From Pseudomonas allokribbensis (lineage in GTDB: Bacteria; Pseudomonadota; Gammaproteobacteria; Pseudomonadales; Pseudomonadaceae), in contig NZ_CP062252.1 in the NCBI RefSeq assembly GCF_014863605.1, forward strand, positions 1,621,001 through 1,685,000: a stretch of 64,000 nt of DNA, written 5' to 3'. Of this stretch, positions 17,043 through 25,535 are shown piece by piece. Positions within the stretch are counted from its first letter, which is position 1, and the number at the start of each line of letters is the position of its first letter. A program made the position numbers and the translations under genes. Below the pieces are notes generated by a model that made no database searches, was not told the origin of the DNA, and saw nothing but the letters and a program-made list of their open reading frames with translations.

Positions 17043-18341
17043 CTACATCCGGTGTTTTTCGGCCTCGGGAATGTGGCTCGCGCCAAGGACTGCCGGCAAC
17101 AACCCGGAGCGCAAATCCCCGCCGCTCGGCTGCTGATACAGGCTCAGGCCAAATTCCGGCAGCACCGCCAGCAGGTAATCGAAAATATCCCCCTGAATCC
17201 GCTCGTAATCGGCCCACACCGTAGTGGTGGTAAAGCAGTAGATTTCCAGTGGAATGCCCTGAGCCGTGGTCTGCATCTGGCGGACCATGCAGGTCATGTT
17301 CGGCTGGATCTCCGGGTGACTCTTCAGATAGGCCAACGCGTAGGCGCGAAAAGTGCCGATGTTGGTCATGCGCCGACGGTTGGCCGACATCGCCGCGACA
17401 TTGCCCTGCGCTTCGTTCCAGGCCTTGAGTTCGGCTTTCTTGCGGCCCATGTAGGCGGTCAGCAAGTGCACCTGGGAGAGTTTTTCTTCTTCATCGTCGC
17501 GGATGAAACGCACGCCGCTGGCATCGATAAACAGACTGCGCTTGATCCGTCGCCCGCCGGACTGCTGCATGCCGCGCCAGTTTCTGAACGACTCGGACAT
17601 CAGGCGCCAGGTCGGGATCGAGACGATGGTCTTGTCGAAGTTCTGCACCTTGACCGTGTGCAGGGTGATGTCGACCACGTCGCCGTCGGCGCCGACTTGC
17701 GGCATTTCGATCCAGTCGCCGACCCGCAGCATGTCGTTACTGGTCAGTTGTACGCTGGCGACGAACGACAGCAGGGTGTCCTTGTAGACCAACAGGATCA
17801 CCGCCGACATCGCACCCAGACCGGACAGCAGCAACAGCGGCGAGCGGTCGATCAGGGTGGCGACAATGATAATCGCGCCGAACACGTACAAGACCATTTT
17901 CGCCAGTTGCACGTAACCCTTGATCGAGCGGGTGCGGGCGTGTTCGGTGCGGGCGTAGATGTCCAGCAGGGCATTGAGCAGGGCGCTGACCGACAGCAGC
18001 AGGAACAGAATGGTGAACGCCAGCGCGACATTGCCGAGGAACACCGTGGCGGTCTTGCTCAGCTCCGGCACCAGGTGCAGGCCGAACTGGATCACCAGCG
18101 ACGGCGTCATCTGCGCCAGACGCTGGAACACCTTGTTATGCCGAAAGTCGTTGAGCCAGTGCAGCGCGGGCTGGCGACCGAGCATGCGGCTGGCATGCAG
18201 GATCAGGTAACGCGCCACTCGTCCGAGGACCAGCGCGATCACCAGCAGCAGGATCAGCGCCAGGCCGGCGTGCAGGAGCGGGTGCTGATCGAGGGCACCC
18301 CAGAGGTCTTGGGCGTTGAGCCAGAGCTGTTTGAAATCCAT
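17043..18341 (-). CDS. MscS-family mechanosensitive ion channel (YbdG-like)
   Basis: A 432-residue inner-membrane channel with about five N-terminal helices (residues 20-190), then the MscS pore and beta domain (LLSGLGAMSAVILLVYKDTLLSF, then VGDWIEMPQVGADGDVVDITLHTVKV) and a longer C-terminal cytoplasmic part. Length and the extra insert near residues 260-320 fit the YbdG subgroup. It would gate under membrane tension during osmotic down-shock. It stands alone, divergent from the DEAD-box gene. Confidence 0.88.
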   Translation of the reverse strand: MDFKQLWLNAQDLWGALDQHPLLHAGLALILLLVIALVLGRVARYLILHASRMLGRQPALHWLNDFRHNKVFQRLAQMTPSLVIQFGLHLVPELSKTATVFLGNVALAFTILFLLLSVSALLNALLDIYARTEHARTRSIKGYVQLAKMVLYVFGAIIIVATLIDRSPLLLLSGLGAMSAVILLVYKDTLLSFVASVQLTSNDMLRVGDWIEMPQVGADGDVVDITLHTVKVQNFDKTIVSIPTWRLMSESFRNWRGMQQSGGRRIKRSLFIDASGVRFIRDDEEEKLSQVHLLTAYMGRKKAELKAWNEAQGNVAAMSANRRRMTNIGTFRAYALAYLKSHPEIQPNMTCMVRQMQTTAQGIPLEIYCFTTTTVWADYERIQGDIFDYLLAVLPEFGLSLYQQPSGGDLRSGLLPAVLGASHIPEAEKHRM

Positions 18342-18532
18342 GAGAGAGACGATTCTTCTGTAAGACGCGACGGGCGATTAGAGCATTTAAGACGCTGTGT
18401 ATTACCGTTGGAGACAAATCGAGCAACAAAAAAGCCACTGATTACGGCGTATTTCACAAAGAAACTCGGCCTGAGCGCTCGAAACCGGTAACCTATGCAG
18501 CTGATTTTTTGCATATCTTCGAGGTAGCACCC

Positions 18533-19873
18533 GTGTTTTCCCAATTCGCCCTGCACGAACGCCTGCTCAAAGCCGTGGCCGAGCTGAAATTTGTCGAGCC
18601 AACGCCTGTGCAAGCCGCGGCCATTCCGCTGGCGCTTCAGGGGCGTGACCTGCGGGTGACGGCGCAAACCGGTAGCGGCAAGACCGCCGCTTTTGTCCTG
18701 CCGATCCTCAACCGTCTGATCGGCCCGGCCAAGATCCGCGTCAGCATCAAGACCCTGATCCTGCTGCCGACCCGCGAGCTGGCCCAGCAGACCCTGAAGG
18801 AAGTCGAGCGCTTTTCGCAGTTCACTTTCATCAAGTCCGGCCTGATCACCGGCGGTGAAGACTTCAAGGTCCAGGCTGCCATGCTGCGCAAGGTGCCGGA
18901 CATCCTGATCGGCACCCCGGGCCGGATGATCGAGCAACTGAACGCCGGCAACCTCGACCTGAAAGAAGTCGAAGTGCTGGTGCTCGACGAAGCCGACCGC
19001 ATGCTCGACATGGGTTTTGCCGAAGACGTGCAGCGTCTGGTCGACGAATGCCCGAACCGTCAGCAGACCATGCTGTTCTCCGCCACCACCGGCGGTTCCG
19101 GCCTGCGCGAGATGATCGCCAAGGTGCTGAACAACCCTGAGCACTTGCAGCTCAACGCGGTCAGCCAGCTGAACTCGACCACTCGTCAGCAGATCATCAC
19201 CGCCGACCACAACCAGCACAAAGAACAGATCGTGAACTGGCTGCTGGCCAACGAGACCTACCAGAAGGCCATCGTCTTCACCAATACCCGGGCCATGGCC
19301 GACCGCATCTACGGTCGCCTCGTCGCCCAGGAATACAAGGCATTCGTGCTGCACGGCGAGAAAGACCAGAAGGATCGCAAACTGGCGATCGATCGTCTGA
19401 AGCAGGGCGGCGTGAAGATCCTGGTGGCTACCGACGTCGCGGCCCGTGGTCTGGACGTTGATGGTCTGGATCTGGTGATCAACTTCGACATGCCACGCAG
19501 CGGCGACGAATACGTGCACCGCATCGGCCGTACCGGCCGTGCCGGCAACGACGGTCTGGCGATTTCGCTGATCTGCCACGGCGACTGGAACCTGATGTCG
19601 AGCATCGAGCGTTATCTGAAGCAGAGCTTCGAGCGCCGCACCATCAAGGAAGTCAAAGGCACCTACGGCGGACCGAAAAAGGTCAAGGCCTCGGGCAAGG
19701 CCGTCGGCGTGAAGAAGAAAAAGACCGACGCCAAGGGCGACAAGAAGAAAACCGCCGCCAAGACCCCGACCAAGCGCAAGAGCGCCAACCGTCCGAAGCC
19801 GGATTCTCTGGTAAGCAGCGACGGCATGGCTCCGCTCAAGCGCCGCAAGCCGGTTGCACCTGCGGCCGAGTAA
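18533..19873 (+). CDS. DEAD-box ATP-dependent RNA helicase
   Basis: I choose GTG 18533, with GAGGT upstream, rather than the ATG at 18509, because homologous helicases begin FSQFALHERL. The 446-residue protein has a Q motif (FVEPTPVQ), motif I AQTGSGKT (44-51), PTRELAQQ, GTPGRM, motif II DEAD (about 154), a SATT variant of motif III, and the C-terminal motifs ARGLDVDGLD and HRIGRTGRAG. The last 70 residues are a Lys-rich basic tail, typical of RhlE/SrmB-like helicases that remodel rRNA or mRNA structure. It is monocistronic, with a terminator right after it. Confidence 0.92.
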   Translation: MFSQFALHERLLKAVAELKFVEPTPVQAAAIPLALQGRDLRVTAQTGSGKTAAFVLPILNRLIGPAKIRVSIKTLILLPTRELAQQTLKEVERFSQFTFIKSGLITGGEDFKVQAAMLRKVPDILIGTPGRMIEQLNAGNLDLKEVEVLVLDEADRMLDMGFAEDVQRLVDECPNRQQTMLFSATTGGSGLREMIAKVLNNPEHLQLNAVSQLNSTTRQQIITADHNQHKEQIVNWLLANETYQKAIVFTNTRAMADRIYGRLVAQEYKAFVLHGEKDQKDRKLAIDRLKQGGVKILVATDVAARGLDVDGLDLVINFDMPRSGDEYVHRIGRTGRAGNDGLAISLICHGDWNLMSSIERYLKQSFERRTIKEVKGTYGGPKKVKASGKAVGVKKKKTDAKGDKKKTAAKTPTKRKSANRPKPDSLVSSDGMAPLKRRKPVAPAAE

Positions 19874-19892
19874 GGCGTTTCAGGCAGGCAAT

Positions 19893-19922
19893 AAAAAACC
19901 CGGACACTGTCCGGGTTTTTTT
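19893..19922. terminator. Rho-independent terminator, bidirectional
   Basis: Stem AAAAAACCCGGAC / GTCCGGGTTTTTT with a three-base loop, between the convergent helicase gene and the 199-residue protein gene. Confidence 0.92.
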
Positions 19923-19936
19923 ATTCCCTGAGTTTG

Positions 19937-20536
19937 TCAGCTACCCAGTTGCCCACGGGTGTCGGCATCAAAGCGCCGCTTGGCCTGATCCGCCTTCGGT
20001 TTGAGCTGTGCGAGCAGGGCTGCCTCGCTGTACAAACCGGTCAGAGCCAGTTCCTTGGGTGTCGGTTCGATCGGGATCAGCACATCTTCACCCGCCGCGT
20101 GCAGCCAGATCGCAACAACGTGCAGCGCCGAAACGAACAACACTCGCAGCTCAACGGTTTTGCCCTGCAACTGTGGCGATTGCTCGGCCAGTTTCAGTGC
20201 ATCGACCGTGGCCGCCGCCAGGTTGCCGTGGTTCAACGAGGCGAACTCGACGTGACCACGGACTTCGGCCAATTGCGCATCGGCAATCGACACACCGTCG
20301 GCAAACACCAGGTAATGCCAGTCGCCGAGCCGGGCGTTCTTCAGGCCTTTGCCCTGGCTCAGGTCATCCAGGCTGAGCGAGTAGCCGCGATAGGCCTCGC
20401 TCAAGCTGATTTTCGCCGGTGCAGCACTGGCGAACTGGCGATTGATGCCAAAGCCCTGGGTTTGCAGCGCGGCTTGCAGCACTGGACGCAAGGTCTGTAC
20501 GCCGTTGGAAGGCGCCTTTGGATAAGTCAGTTGCAT
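19937..20536 (-). CDS. Unknown protein paired with papain-like protease
   Basis: A 199-residue soluble protein that I do not recognise. There is no signal peptide or membrane helix. It is Ala/Leu-rich with a mixed alpha/beta look. It begins 12 bp after the stop of the cysteine-protease gene, with its own GGAGGG site, so the two form a tight operon. By position it may be a partner, inhibitor or secretion helper of the protease. No catalytic motif is visible. Confidence 0.7.
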   Translation of the reverse strand: MQLTYPKAPSNGVQTLRPVLQAALQTQGFGINRQFASAAPAKISLSEAYRGYSLSLDDLSQGKGLKNARLGDWHYLVFADGVSIADAQLAEVRGHVEFASLNHGNLAAATVDALKLAEQSPQLQGKTVELRVLFVSALHVVAIWLHAAGEDVLIPIEPTPKELALTGLYSEAALLAQLKPKADQAKRRFDADTRGQLGS

Positions 20537-20548
20537 GATGTCGCCCTC

Positions 20549-21133
20549 CTAGTTTTTCGCCGTGAAGTAAGTGTGAGTCCAGTTGCCGCCACCGTTGTAG
20601 GAACCGGGGAACGAGTTCAGCGCGCGGGTCGAATAGCCGTAGATCGAATCCGCGACCAGCACGTAGTTGCCGTTGGTGCCGTAGATCGTCAGGAAGTGCG
20701 CACCGCCGCCGTACCAGGCACAGCGCAGGCCGACAGGCCGGCCCATGTTGATCTGGTTCTGGATGGCCGACATCTGCAACGAACCCTGATTCATCCCGTT
20801 GTAGCTGCGGGTGGTTTGCAGGGCCGAATCCAGATAGCCGTAGACGTTGCACGGCCCCGGCTGGCTGCAACAGTTGCGGTTCAGTTGGGTGCTGGCAACG
20901 CCGCACTGAGTCCAGGACCCGGTGCCGTAATAGTTGCCGACCGAAGCGGAAACCGCGGCCCAGCACCAGTTGGTCTGGGTCTGTTGCTGCATCGTGAAGT
21001 TGAGACTCGAGGCGGCCAGGGCCTTGGCCTGTGGGGCCGCTTCGACTTCGACCAGTTGCGCATCGAGCAAATGGCCGACCAGGCACCCGGGCAGGGTGTT
21101 GCCGGTGAATTGCGTTGTTTCAGTGGTTAACAT
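20549..21133 (-). CDS. Papain-like cysteine protease (AvrRpt2/C70-type)
   Basis: A 194-residue protein. An N-terminal stretch of about 48 residues, probably a propeptide, precedes a compact catalytic domain. The catalytic Cys lies in QTNWCWAAVSAS (about residue 58), the His in GGGAHFLTIYG and the Asp/Asn position in LVADSIYGYS, the order seen in papain-like C70/C39_2 peptidases such as AvrRpt2. Several extra Cys (NCCSQPGPC) could form disulfides, which suggests export, although no Sec signal is seen. GGAGG precedes the ATG. A pair of dyad repeats lies 126 bp upstream (21259-21298). Confidence 0.8.
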   Translation of the reverse strand: MLTTETTQFTGNTLPGCLVGHLLDAQLVEVEAAPQAKALAASSLNFTMQQQTQTNWCWAAVSASVGNYYGTGSWTQCGVASTQLNRNCCSQPGPCNVYGYLDSALQTTRSYNGMNQGSLQMSAIQNQINMGRPVGLRCAWYGGGAHFLTIYGTNGNYVLVADSIYGYSTRALNSFPGSYNGGGNWTHTYFTAKN

Positions 21134-21258
21134 TTTTCAATCCTCCATGAATGAAAACAAACGTCCAACGTGTGGATGTTGCGAGCGATCGGTGGTGAAT
21201 GGGTTGCCATCTCCGATGGCCGGTTCCGATCAGGCTCGAGGTAACCCTAGGTCTGAAT

Positions 21259-21298
21259 ATGCATTGATGCAAATATAAAAATGCATTAATGCAAATAT
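21259..21298. promoter_or_regulatory. Direct repeat of an 18-bp palindromic motif, candidate operator
   Basis: ATGCATTGATGCAAATAT (21259-21276) and ATGCATTAATGCAAATAT (21281-21298) differ at one base, and their starts are 22 bp apart, about two helical turns. Each contains a near-perfect or perfect palindrome TGCAT-T(A/G)-ATGCA. This AT-rich patch is unlike the surrounding DNA and lies between the protease gene and the 91-residue protein gene, most likely upstream of the protease operon. Confidence 0.55.
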
Positions 21299-21372
21299 CC
21301 AGACGAAAGGACGCGGGCTTTGGCATCGATCCCGAGCGGTAGATGCCGAAGCCTGCGGCGTTGAGCGGGATG

Positions 21373-21648
21373 TCAGCCCTCGGTTTTCTTCTCGGCCGAA
21401 TCCAGTTCCTTCAGCCGCTGATCGATCAGCTGGCATTTGTCCGGCAGGTCGGCGGCTGCCGTGCCCAGGTCCATCTTCTGCAACTCGGCGTTGATTTCCT
21501 TGGCCTTGGTCGGGTTTTGCTCGGTGAGCTTGGCGACTTCCCTGGCCAGTTGCTCGCGCTTGACGGTGGCTTCTTCCGGGGTGCAGGCCCAGACGGGCAG
21601 GGCGCAGGCGAGCGTGGCGGCGAGTGTGAGTTTGAGCAGGGTTTTCAT
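21373..21648 (-). CDS. Small periplasmic helical protein of unknown function
   Basis: A 91-residue protein with a Sec signal (about residues 1-21, ending VWA) and a Lys/Glu-rich, mostly helical mature part with two Cys (ACTPEE and DKCQLI) that could pair. I do not recognise a family beyond small Pseudomonas periplasmic proteins. It is on the same strand as the DUF899 gene 81 bp upstream and the protease operon downstream. Confidence 0.7.
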   Translation of the reverse strand: MKTLLKLTLAATLACALPVWACTPEEATVKREQLAREVAKLTEQNPTKAKEINAELQKMDLGTAAADLPDKCQLIDQRLKELDSAEKKTEG

Positions 21649-21729
21649 GGCGGCAGGCCTCAGATCCGGTTAAGGCGGGTTAACCGGTTGAGGGCTGTGG
21701 CCAATGAAAAGTTCAGGATCTTTGTTGGC

Positions 21730-22464
21730 TCAGTCCCCGTGACAGCAACTGGATTTTTGTTCTCCGTCATACCGATCGTGATACCGCACCCACTCCATGA
21801 TCTCGTCCTCGTTCCTGCCTTTTGGCGTGAGATCGAGGTAGTTGTAGGCACCGACCAGCATGTCCAGGCCTCGAGCGTAGGTCGAGTAGGTGTGGAAAAT
21901 CTCGCCGTTGTTGGCGCGATAGAACACGCTCAGCCCCGGCATTTCCTCTTCGCCACTGTCAGTCTTTTCGTAGTTGTATGTAGCCTTTCCGGCTTCGGCA
22001 TCATCAGCGCGGGCGCAAACGCCGAAGTCGTAGTTGAAATCGGAACCGTCCGACGACACCCAGTCGAATTTCCAGCCCATCCGCCGCCTGAAGGCCTGGA
22101 ATTCGGCGAATGGCGCATGGGACACCGCCACCAGCGCAATGTCGTGATGGGCCAGGTGTTGATTGGCGCCGTCGATGTGGTCGCTGAGGAACGAGCAGCC
22201 CGGGCAGCCTTCCTCCCAGCCTTTGGCAAACATGAAGTGATAAACGACGAGTTGGCTGTGTTGGCCGAACAGGTCAGCCAGTTTCAATTCGCCGTTCGGC
22301 CCCATGAAGCGGTAGTCCTTGTCGACCCTCACCCAAGGCAGAGCGCGACGTTTGGCGCTGAGGCGGTCGCGTTCTTTGGTGAAGGCCTTTTCATCGGCCA
22401 GATGCTGCTTGCGGGCGGCGAGCCATTCTTCGCGCGACACCACCGGATGATTCTCAACGTTCAT
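21730..22464 (-). CDS. DUF899-family thioredoxin-like protein
   Basis: A 244-residue cytosolic protein of the DUF899 family. The thioredoxin-like part has the EEGCPGCSFLSDHIDGA motif (near residue 90), a CxxC in a WEEGCPGC context, followed by the family's HAPFAEFQAFRRRMGW and SVFYR segments. The molecular role is unknown; members are often near dye or stress functions. GGAG lies upstream of the ATG at 22464. Confidence 0.88.
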   Translation of the reverse strand: MNVENHPVVSREEWLAARKQHLADEKAFTKERDRLSAKRRALPWVRVDKDYRFMGPNGELKLADLFGQHSQLVVYHFMFAKGWEEGCPGCSFLSDHIDGANQHLAHHDIALVAVSHAPFAEFQAFRRRMGWKFDWVSSDGSDFNYDFGVCARADDAEAGKATYNYEKTDSGEEEMPGLSVFYRANNGEIFHTYSTYARGLDMLVGAYNYLDLTPKGRNEDEIMEWVRYHDRYDGEQKSSCCHGD

Positions 22465-22640
22465 GATGATTTCTCCTGCGGGGGTTGAAACCGTCTGTCT
22501 CAGACTAGTCGCTCAACGCTGTCGGAAATCGACAGACCGCCGGTCGGCCGGGGCGGTAAATGAAGCTGAACGGCTCTTGTCCGCTCGGGTCACAACCTTT
22601 GAAGGCGCCATTAATCACGCGCACCGGAGGTTGAATCAGG

Positions 22641-23033
22641 ATGACGACTTATAACTGGGATTTGATTGAACGCCTGCTGCATGAAGTACAGAACGGCGCA
22701 GGCCACAGCTTCGCACCGCGCTCTTACGCAGAAGACTATGCGGCGGAAAAAGCGGCGGCGGGCGAGCCGATCGAGAATCTGGATCATCTGAAAACCATCG
22801 CCTGCCAATATGAGCAACTGTTGCTGCTGCGCGGTTACATCGGGCCCCGTGGGGAGGATGAGGGCAGCACTGGCAACAACTTCAGCCTGACCCCGCGTGG
22901 ATCGAGCCTGTTGAGCCTGATCGACAGCAGCATTCCCGGTAATGATCATCCGCGTCAGGTGCTGGATGAGCAGCAGGATGCGCTGGATGAGGCGACGTTT
23001 GATCGTGTGGCGTCCAAGGCGCAGATTGCCTGA
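22641..23033 (+). CDS. DUF2513-like small protein, possible winged helix
   Basis: A 130-residue acidic protein. The start TTYNWDLIERLLHEVQ and the middle CQYEQLLLLRGYIGPRG followed by FSLTPRGSSLLSLI look like the DUF2513-type winged-helix pattern (helix, helix, wing with LTPRG). It may bind DNA or a phage/plasmid product, but no partner is nearby. GGAGG lies 12 bases before the ATG. A long hairpin repeat (23048-23107) follows the stop. Confidence 0.65.
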   Translation: MTTYNWDLIERLLHEVQNGAGHSFAPRSYAEDYAAEKAAAGEPIENLDHLKTIACQYEQLLLLRGYIGPRGEDEGSTGNNFSLTPRGSSLLSLIDSSIPGNDHPRQVLDEQQDALDEATFDRVASKAQIA

Positions 23034-23047
23034 ATCCAGGAAAGCAA

Positions 23048-23107
23048 AAGATCGCAGCCCTCGGTAGCTCCGCAAATTCTGCAGGAGCTACCGAGGGCTG
23101 CGATCTT
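23048..23107. repeat. Long palindromic intergenic repeat, copy 1 (AAGATCGCAG family)
   Basis: Perfect 24-bp inverted arms (23048-23071 and 23084-23107) around a 12-base loop. The outer sequence AAGATCGCAG matches the repeat at 30344-30405. It sits between convergent genes and may act as a bidirectional transcript end or mRNA-stabilising element. The family is common in P. fluorescens-group genomes. Confidence 0.75.
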
Positions 23108-23115
23108 GTGGTTTT

Positions 23116-23985
23116 CTAATTCTGTTTAGCGGCCTTCAGGCACTTCAGATCATTGAAGTCCTTGCGCACCCCTTCGATTTTCTTCAACAAGCGCTGGCGT
23201 TGTTGCGGTGTGCTTTCAGCCATCAGATCCACCGCCAGCGAGCGCGCCTGGGCTTCGGTGTCGGCGTAAGCCTTGCGGTAATCCGCTGTCCATAAACGCT
23301 CGCGATAGACCAGAAGCGTCTCGATCCGCTGTGGGAATTCCGGACTTTTACGCTGGGCGACGGCTGCACTGAACTGCTGTTGCCAGTGCGCACGGTTGGC
23401 GATCCATTGAGTGTTCTGGTCGCCCAGGGCTGTCGACCACGCCATCACGCGTTGTTCCTGGGTGGGACTCAGTGGTCCGAGCCAGTCGTTGAGGCGTTTG
23501 TCCATGCGTGCGCCGCGTTCGGCAATCTGCTGGGCCAGAGGTGGCTTCACATATTCCTGTTGGCGTTTGCGCAGATCCTTGGCAAACGCGTCGTTCATTT
23601 CCGCGACCTGTTTGTCATCCAGTCCTTGCAGCAACTCAATGGCCGACGGGGTGATCTCACGTGCGGTCTCGGCAATCGCCTGCTTGGCCTCCAAGGTGCG
23701 GGCCTGGAGCGCGGCGTCGGTGACCTGATTGGTCTCGACCATGGTTTGCAGGCGATCAAGCCAGTCCAGATAACCCGGTAACTGTGTGCTGCAGTGCCAG
23801 CTCAGGTGTTCCTTGAGGCGTTCGTTGAACCAGCCTTTCTGCTCGCCGTTCATGTCCAGGTAGTCGCTGAGCGTCCACGGAATGATCACGTCGAGATTGC
23901 GATAGGCGAGGCCTACACGGCTGCAGGCGCCGAGGGCGAGGGTGAAAGCCAGCAGGGCGGCAATCTGTTTGAACCAGCGAGACAT
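23116..23985 (-). CDS. DUF6279-family lipoprotein
   Basis: A 289-residue lipoprotein with a lipobox LGAC (Cys21) after a signal of about 20 residues. The mature part begins SRVGLAYRNLDVIIPWTLSDYLD and is highly helical, rich in Gln, Arg and Leu, matching DUF6279 Pseudomonas lipoproteins of unknown function. It should be anchored to the outer membrane on the periplasmic side. It is convergent with the DUF2513-like gene across the palindromic repeat. Confidence 0.85.
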   Translation of the reverse strand: MSRWFKQIAALLAFTLALGACSRVGLAYRNLDVIIPWTLSDYLDMNGEQKGWFNERLKEHLSWHCSTQLPGYLDWLDRLQTMVETNQVTDAALQARTLEAKQAIAETAREITPSAIELLQGLDDKQVAEMNDAFAKDLRKRQQEYVKPPLAQQIAERGARMDKRLNDWLGPLSPTQEQRVMAWSTALGDQNTQWIANRAHWQQQFSAAVAQRKSPEFPQRIETLLVYRERLWTADYRKAYADTEAQARSLAVDLMAESTPQQRQRLLKKIEGVRKDFNDLKCLKAAKQN

Positions 23986-24062
23986 GGGCGAATCCTTGCG
24001 TGAGCCTGGCTTCGAAGTCTGATGCTTATGTGAACGCAGGATGAGCCCGGCAGTTCAGCCAA

Positions 24063-24779
24063 TCAATAGAACGCGCGTTCGGCCTTTAGCGTGACCAGCC
24101 CGTCGCACTGGCTGTTGTGCCCGGAATAGGCAGAGCAATCGCTGCCGCTGAGGCTGGAGTTGCTGTAGATCAGGTCGAGGTCGACGCCCATCACCGGGCG
24201 GGAAAATTTCACCGACCAGTCGGTAAAACTGCTGACATACCCGCCGTCCACCGAGACCGGTGTATTGAGCTGATGGGTGGTGTATTTCATGCTGATCCCG
24301 ATGCCGAACGGCTGGTTGCCGCGCAGATCGGCAAACAAGGTGTTGTTCTGTTTGTCCGGATCGTTGCTCAGTGCGATGCCGAAACGGCTGCCGAGCAGGG
24401 TCAGGCCGCCGAACAATTCCTGGCTGTCGAGGGTGTCGACCTTGGGATAGCTGTAATGGATCATCCCGACTTCGTAGCCGAGGGTTTGATCGAAGGGTTG
24501 TTTAAAGCCGACGTAGGAATCGATCTCCAGATTCTTGCCCGGCGTCAGTCCCATGCTCGGCGCGTACTGGCCGACGTAGAGGCCGCTGTCGTGGCTCAGA
24601 TCGAGGCCACCGTGGAACGAGCCGGCGGCAGAAGGTTTGACCAGTCCCTGGGCCATGCTGCGGCTGGGCGAGGTGCCGAGCTTGAGGTCGAAGTCGCCGA
24701 GTTCACGCTGGAATATCTGCGCGTGCGTCATCGGGCTCGCCAGCAGTCCTGCAAGAAATAAACAGAGGGGTTTGAGCAT
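24063..24779 (-). CDS. TorF-family putative outer-membrane porin
   Basis: A 238-residue protein with a Sec signal (residues 1-20, ending THA) and a mature part of alternating beta-strand character ending in an aromatic residue (ERAFY), as for outer-membrane barrels. The start FDLKLGTSPSRSMAQG and the GGLDLSHDSGLYVG segment match the TorF/TIGR02001 putative porin family. Two Cys near the C terminus (SDCSAYSGHNSQCDG) may close an external loop. AAGGAG precedes the ATG. Confidence 0.85.
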   Translation of the reverse strand: MLKPLCLFLAGLLASPMTHAQIFQRELGDFDLKLGTSPSRSMAQGLVKPSAAGSFHGGLDLSHDSGLYVGQYAPSMGLTPGKNLEIDSYVGFKQPFDQTLGYEVGMIHYSYPKVDTLDSQELFGGLTLLGSRFGIALSNDPDKQNNTLFADLRGNQPFGIGISMKYTTHQLNTPVSVDGGYVSSFTDWSVKFSRPVMGVDLDLIYSNSSLSGSDCSAYSGHNSQCDGLVTLKAERAFY

Positions 24780-24996
24780 GCGTCACTCCTTGAACAGCGA
24801 GCGCAGTGCGATAAAGACTGCTGAAACGCTTGATCCAGACGCGTGCAAGGATACCGGCGAATGATCGGCATCGAGGGCCGTTCGTCGATTTCTGTTGTTT
24901 TGTTGAGTTTGATTAAACGCGAGAGAGGTCTTGCGAGGGTTCCGGTCCAGACGCTTCGAAGCTCAAAGCGCCTTGGGACTGGTGTGTTGCGGGGTG

Positions 24997-25185
24997 TTAC
25001 TTCTTGCCCAGGCTGATCTGCTTGGACGGGCCGAACGTCTGGCCGCTGACGCCCTTGGCAATTTGCTGGATTTCGCCGCCGGACTTGAGGAATGCCGCGA
25101 TCTGATCGTTGATCGATTCGCTGGTTTCAACGGCTGGAGCTGGCTTTGCTTTGCTGGTGGATGCTTTTACACGCATGGCGGCCAT
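24997..25185 (-). CDS. Small basic conserved protein of unknown function
   Basis: A 62-residue protein with a Lys/Ser/Ala-rich, disordered start and a compact C-terminal part (INDQIAAFLKSGGEIQQIAKGVSGQ) that looks like one short helical hairpin. AGG lies before the ATG at 25185. I do not recognise a function. It ends with a Lys-rich tail. The 350-bp gap to the CvfB gene begins upstream of it. Confidence 0.55.
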   Translation of the reverse strand: MAAMRVKASTSKAKPAPAVETSESINDQIAAFLKSGGEIQQIAKGVSGQTFGPSKQISLGKK

Positions 25186-25535
25186 TAACCTGTAGAAAAG
25201 TAACTCGGCCAGGCATCGTACAGGAATAACTTGACAATTGCTTGGTAAATATCCCCCGGAATAACCCAGCGTGCGGGTGGATTATTCTCGATTAATTATT
25301 CGAAATATCCCGCTAACCTGCTGTTTTAAATAACAACATTTATCGGGATCGGTGGCTTTTTCGAGGGGGCGGCGCGCCGGGAAGTCCTCCAGGTAGTCTG
25401 ACGAGTGGCGCCCGCTCGGCGGCAAACCAAGGAAAATCAAGGCTTCGCGCAAATTTCCGTCGGCGGGAGGATCTGCCGGCCAACGAACCCGGCAAAACCG
25501 GGTAGAATGCCGCCCACGCAATGAGGGTATTGGAA
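25186..25535. other. Intergenic region between small-protein gene and cvfB-like gene
   Basis: The left part (25186-25345) is AT-rich and should hold the promoter of the leftward small-protein gene. The right part has a possible -10 hexamer TAGAAT at 25503-25508, 27 bp before the CvfB-like start, with no convincing -35. No further gene is supported here. Confidence 0.4.

Noticed and set aside
17052..18491. A 479-codon frame on the plus strand over the mechanosensitive channel
   Set aside because: Antisense shadow; the channel on the other strand has family motifs.
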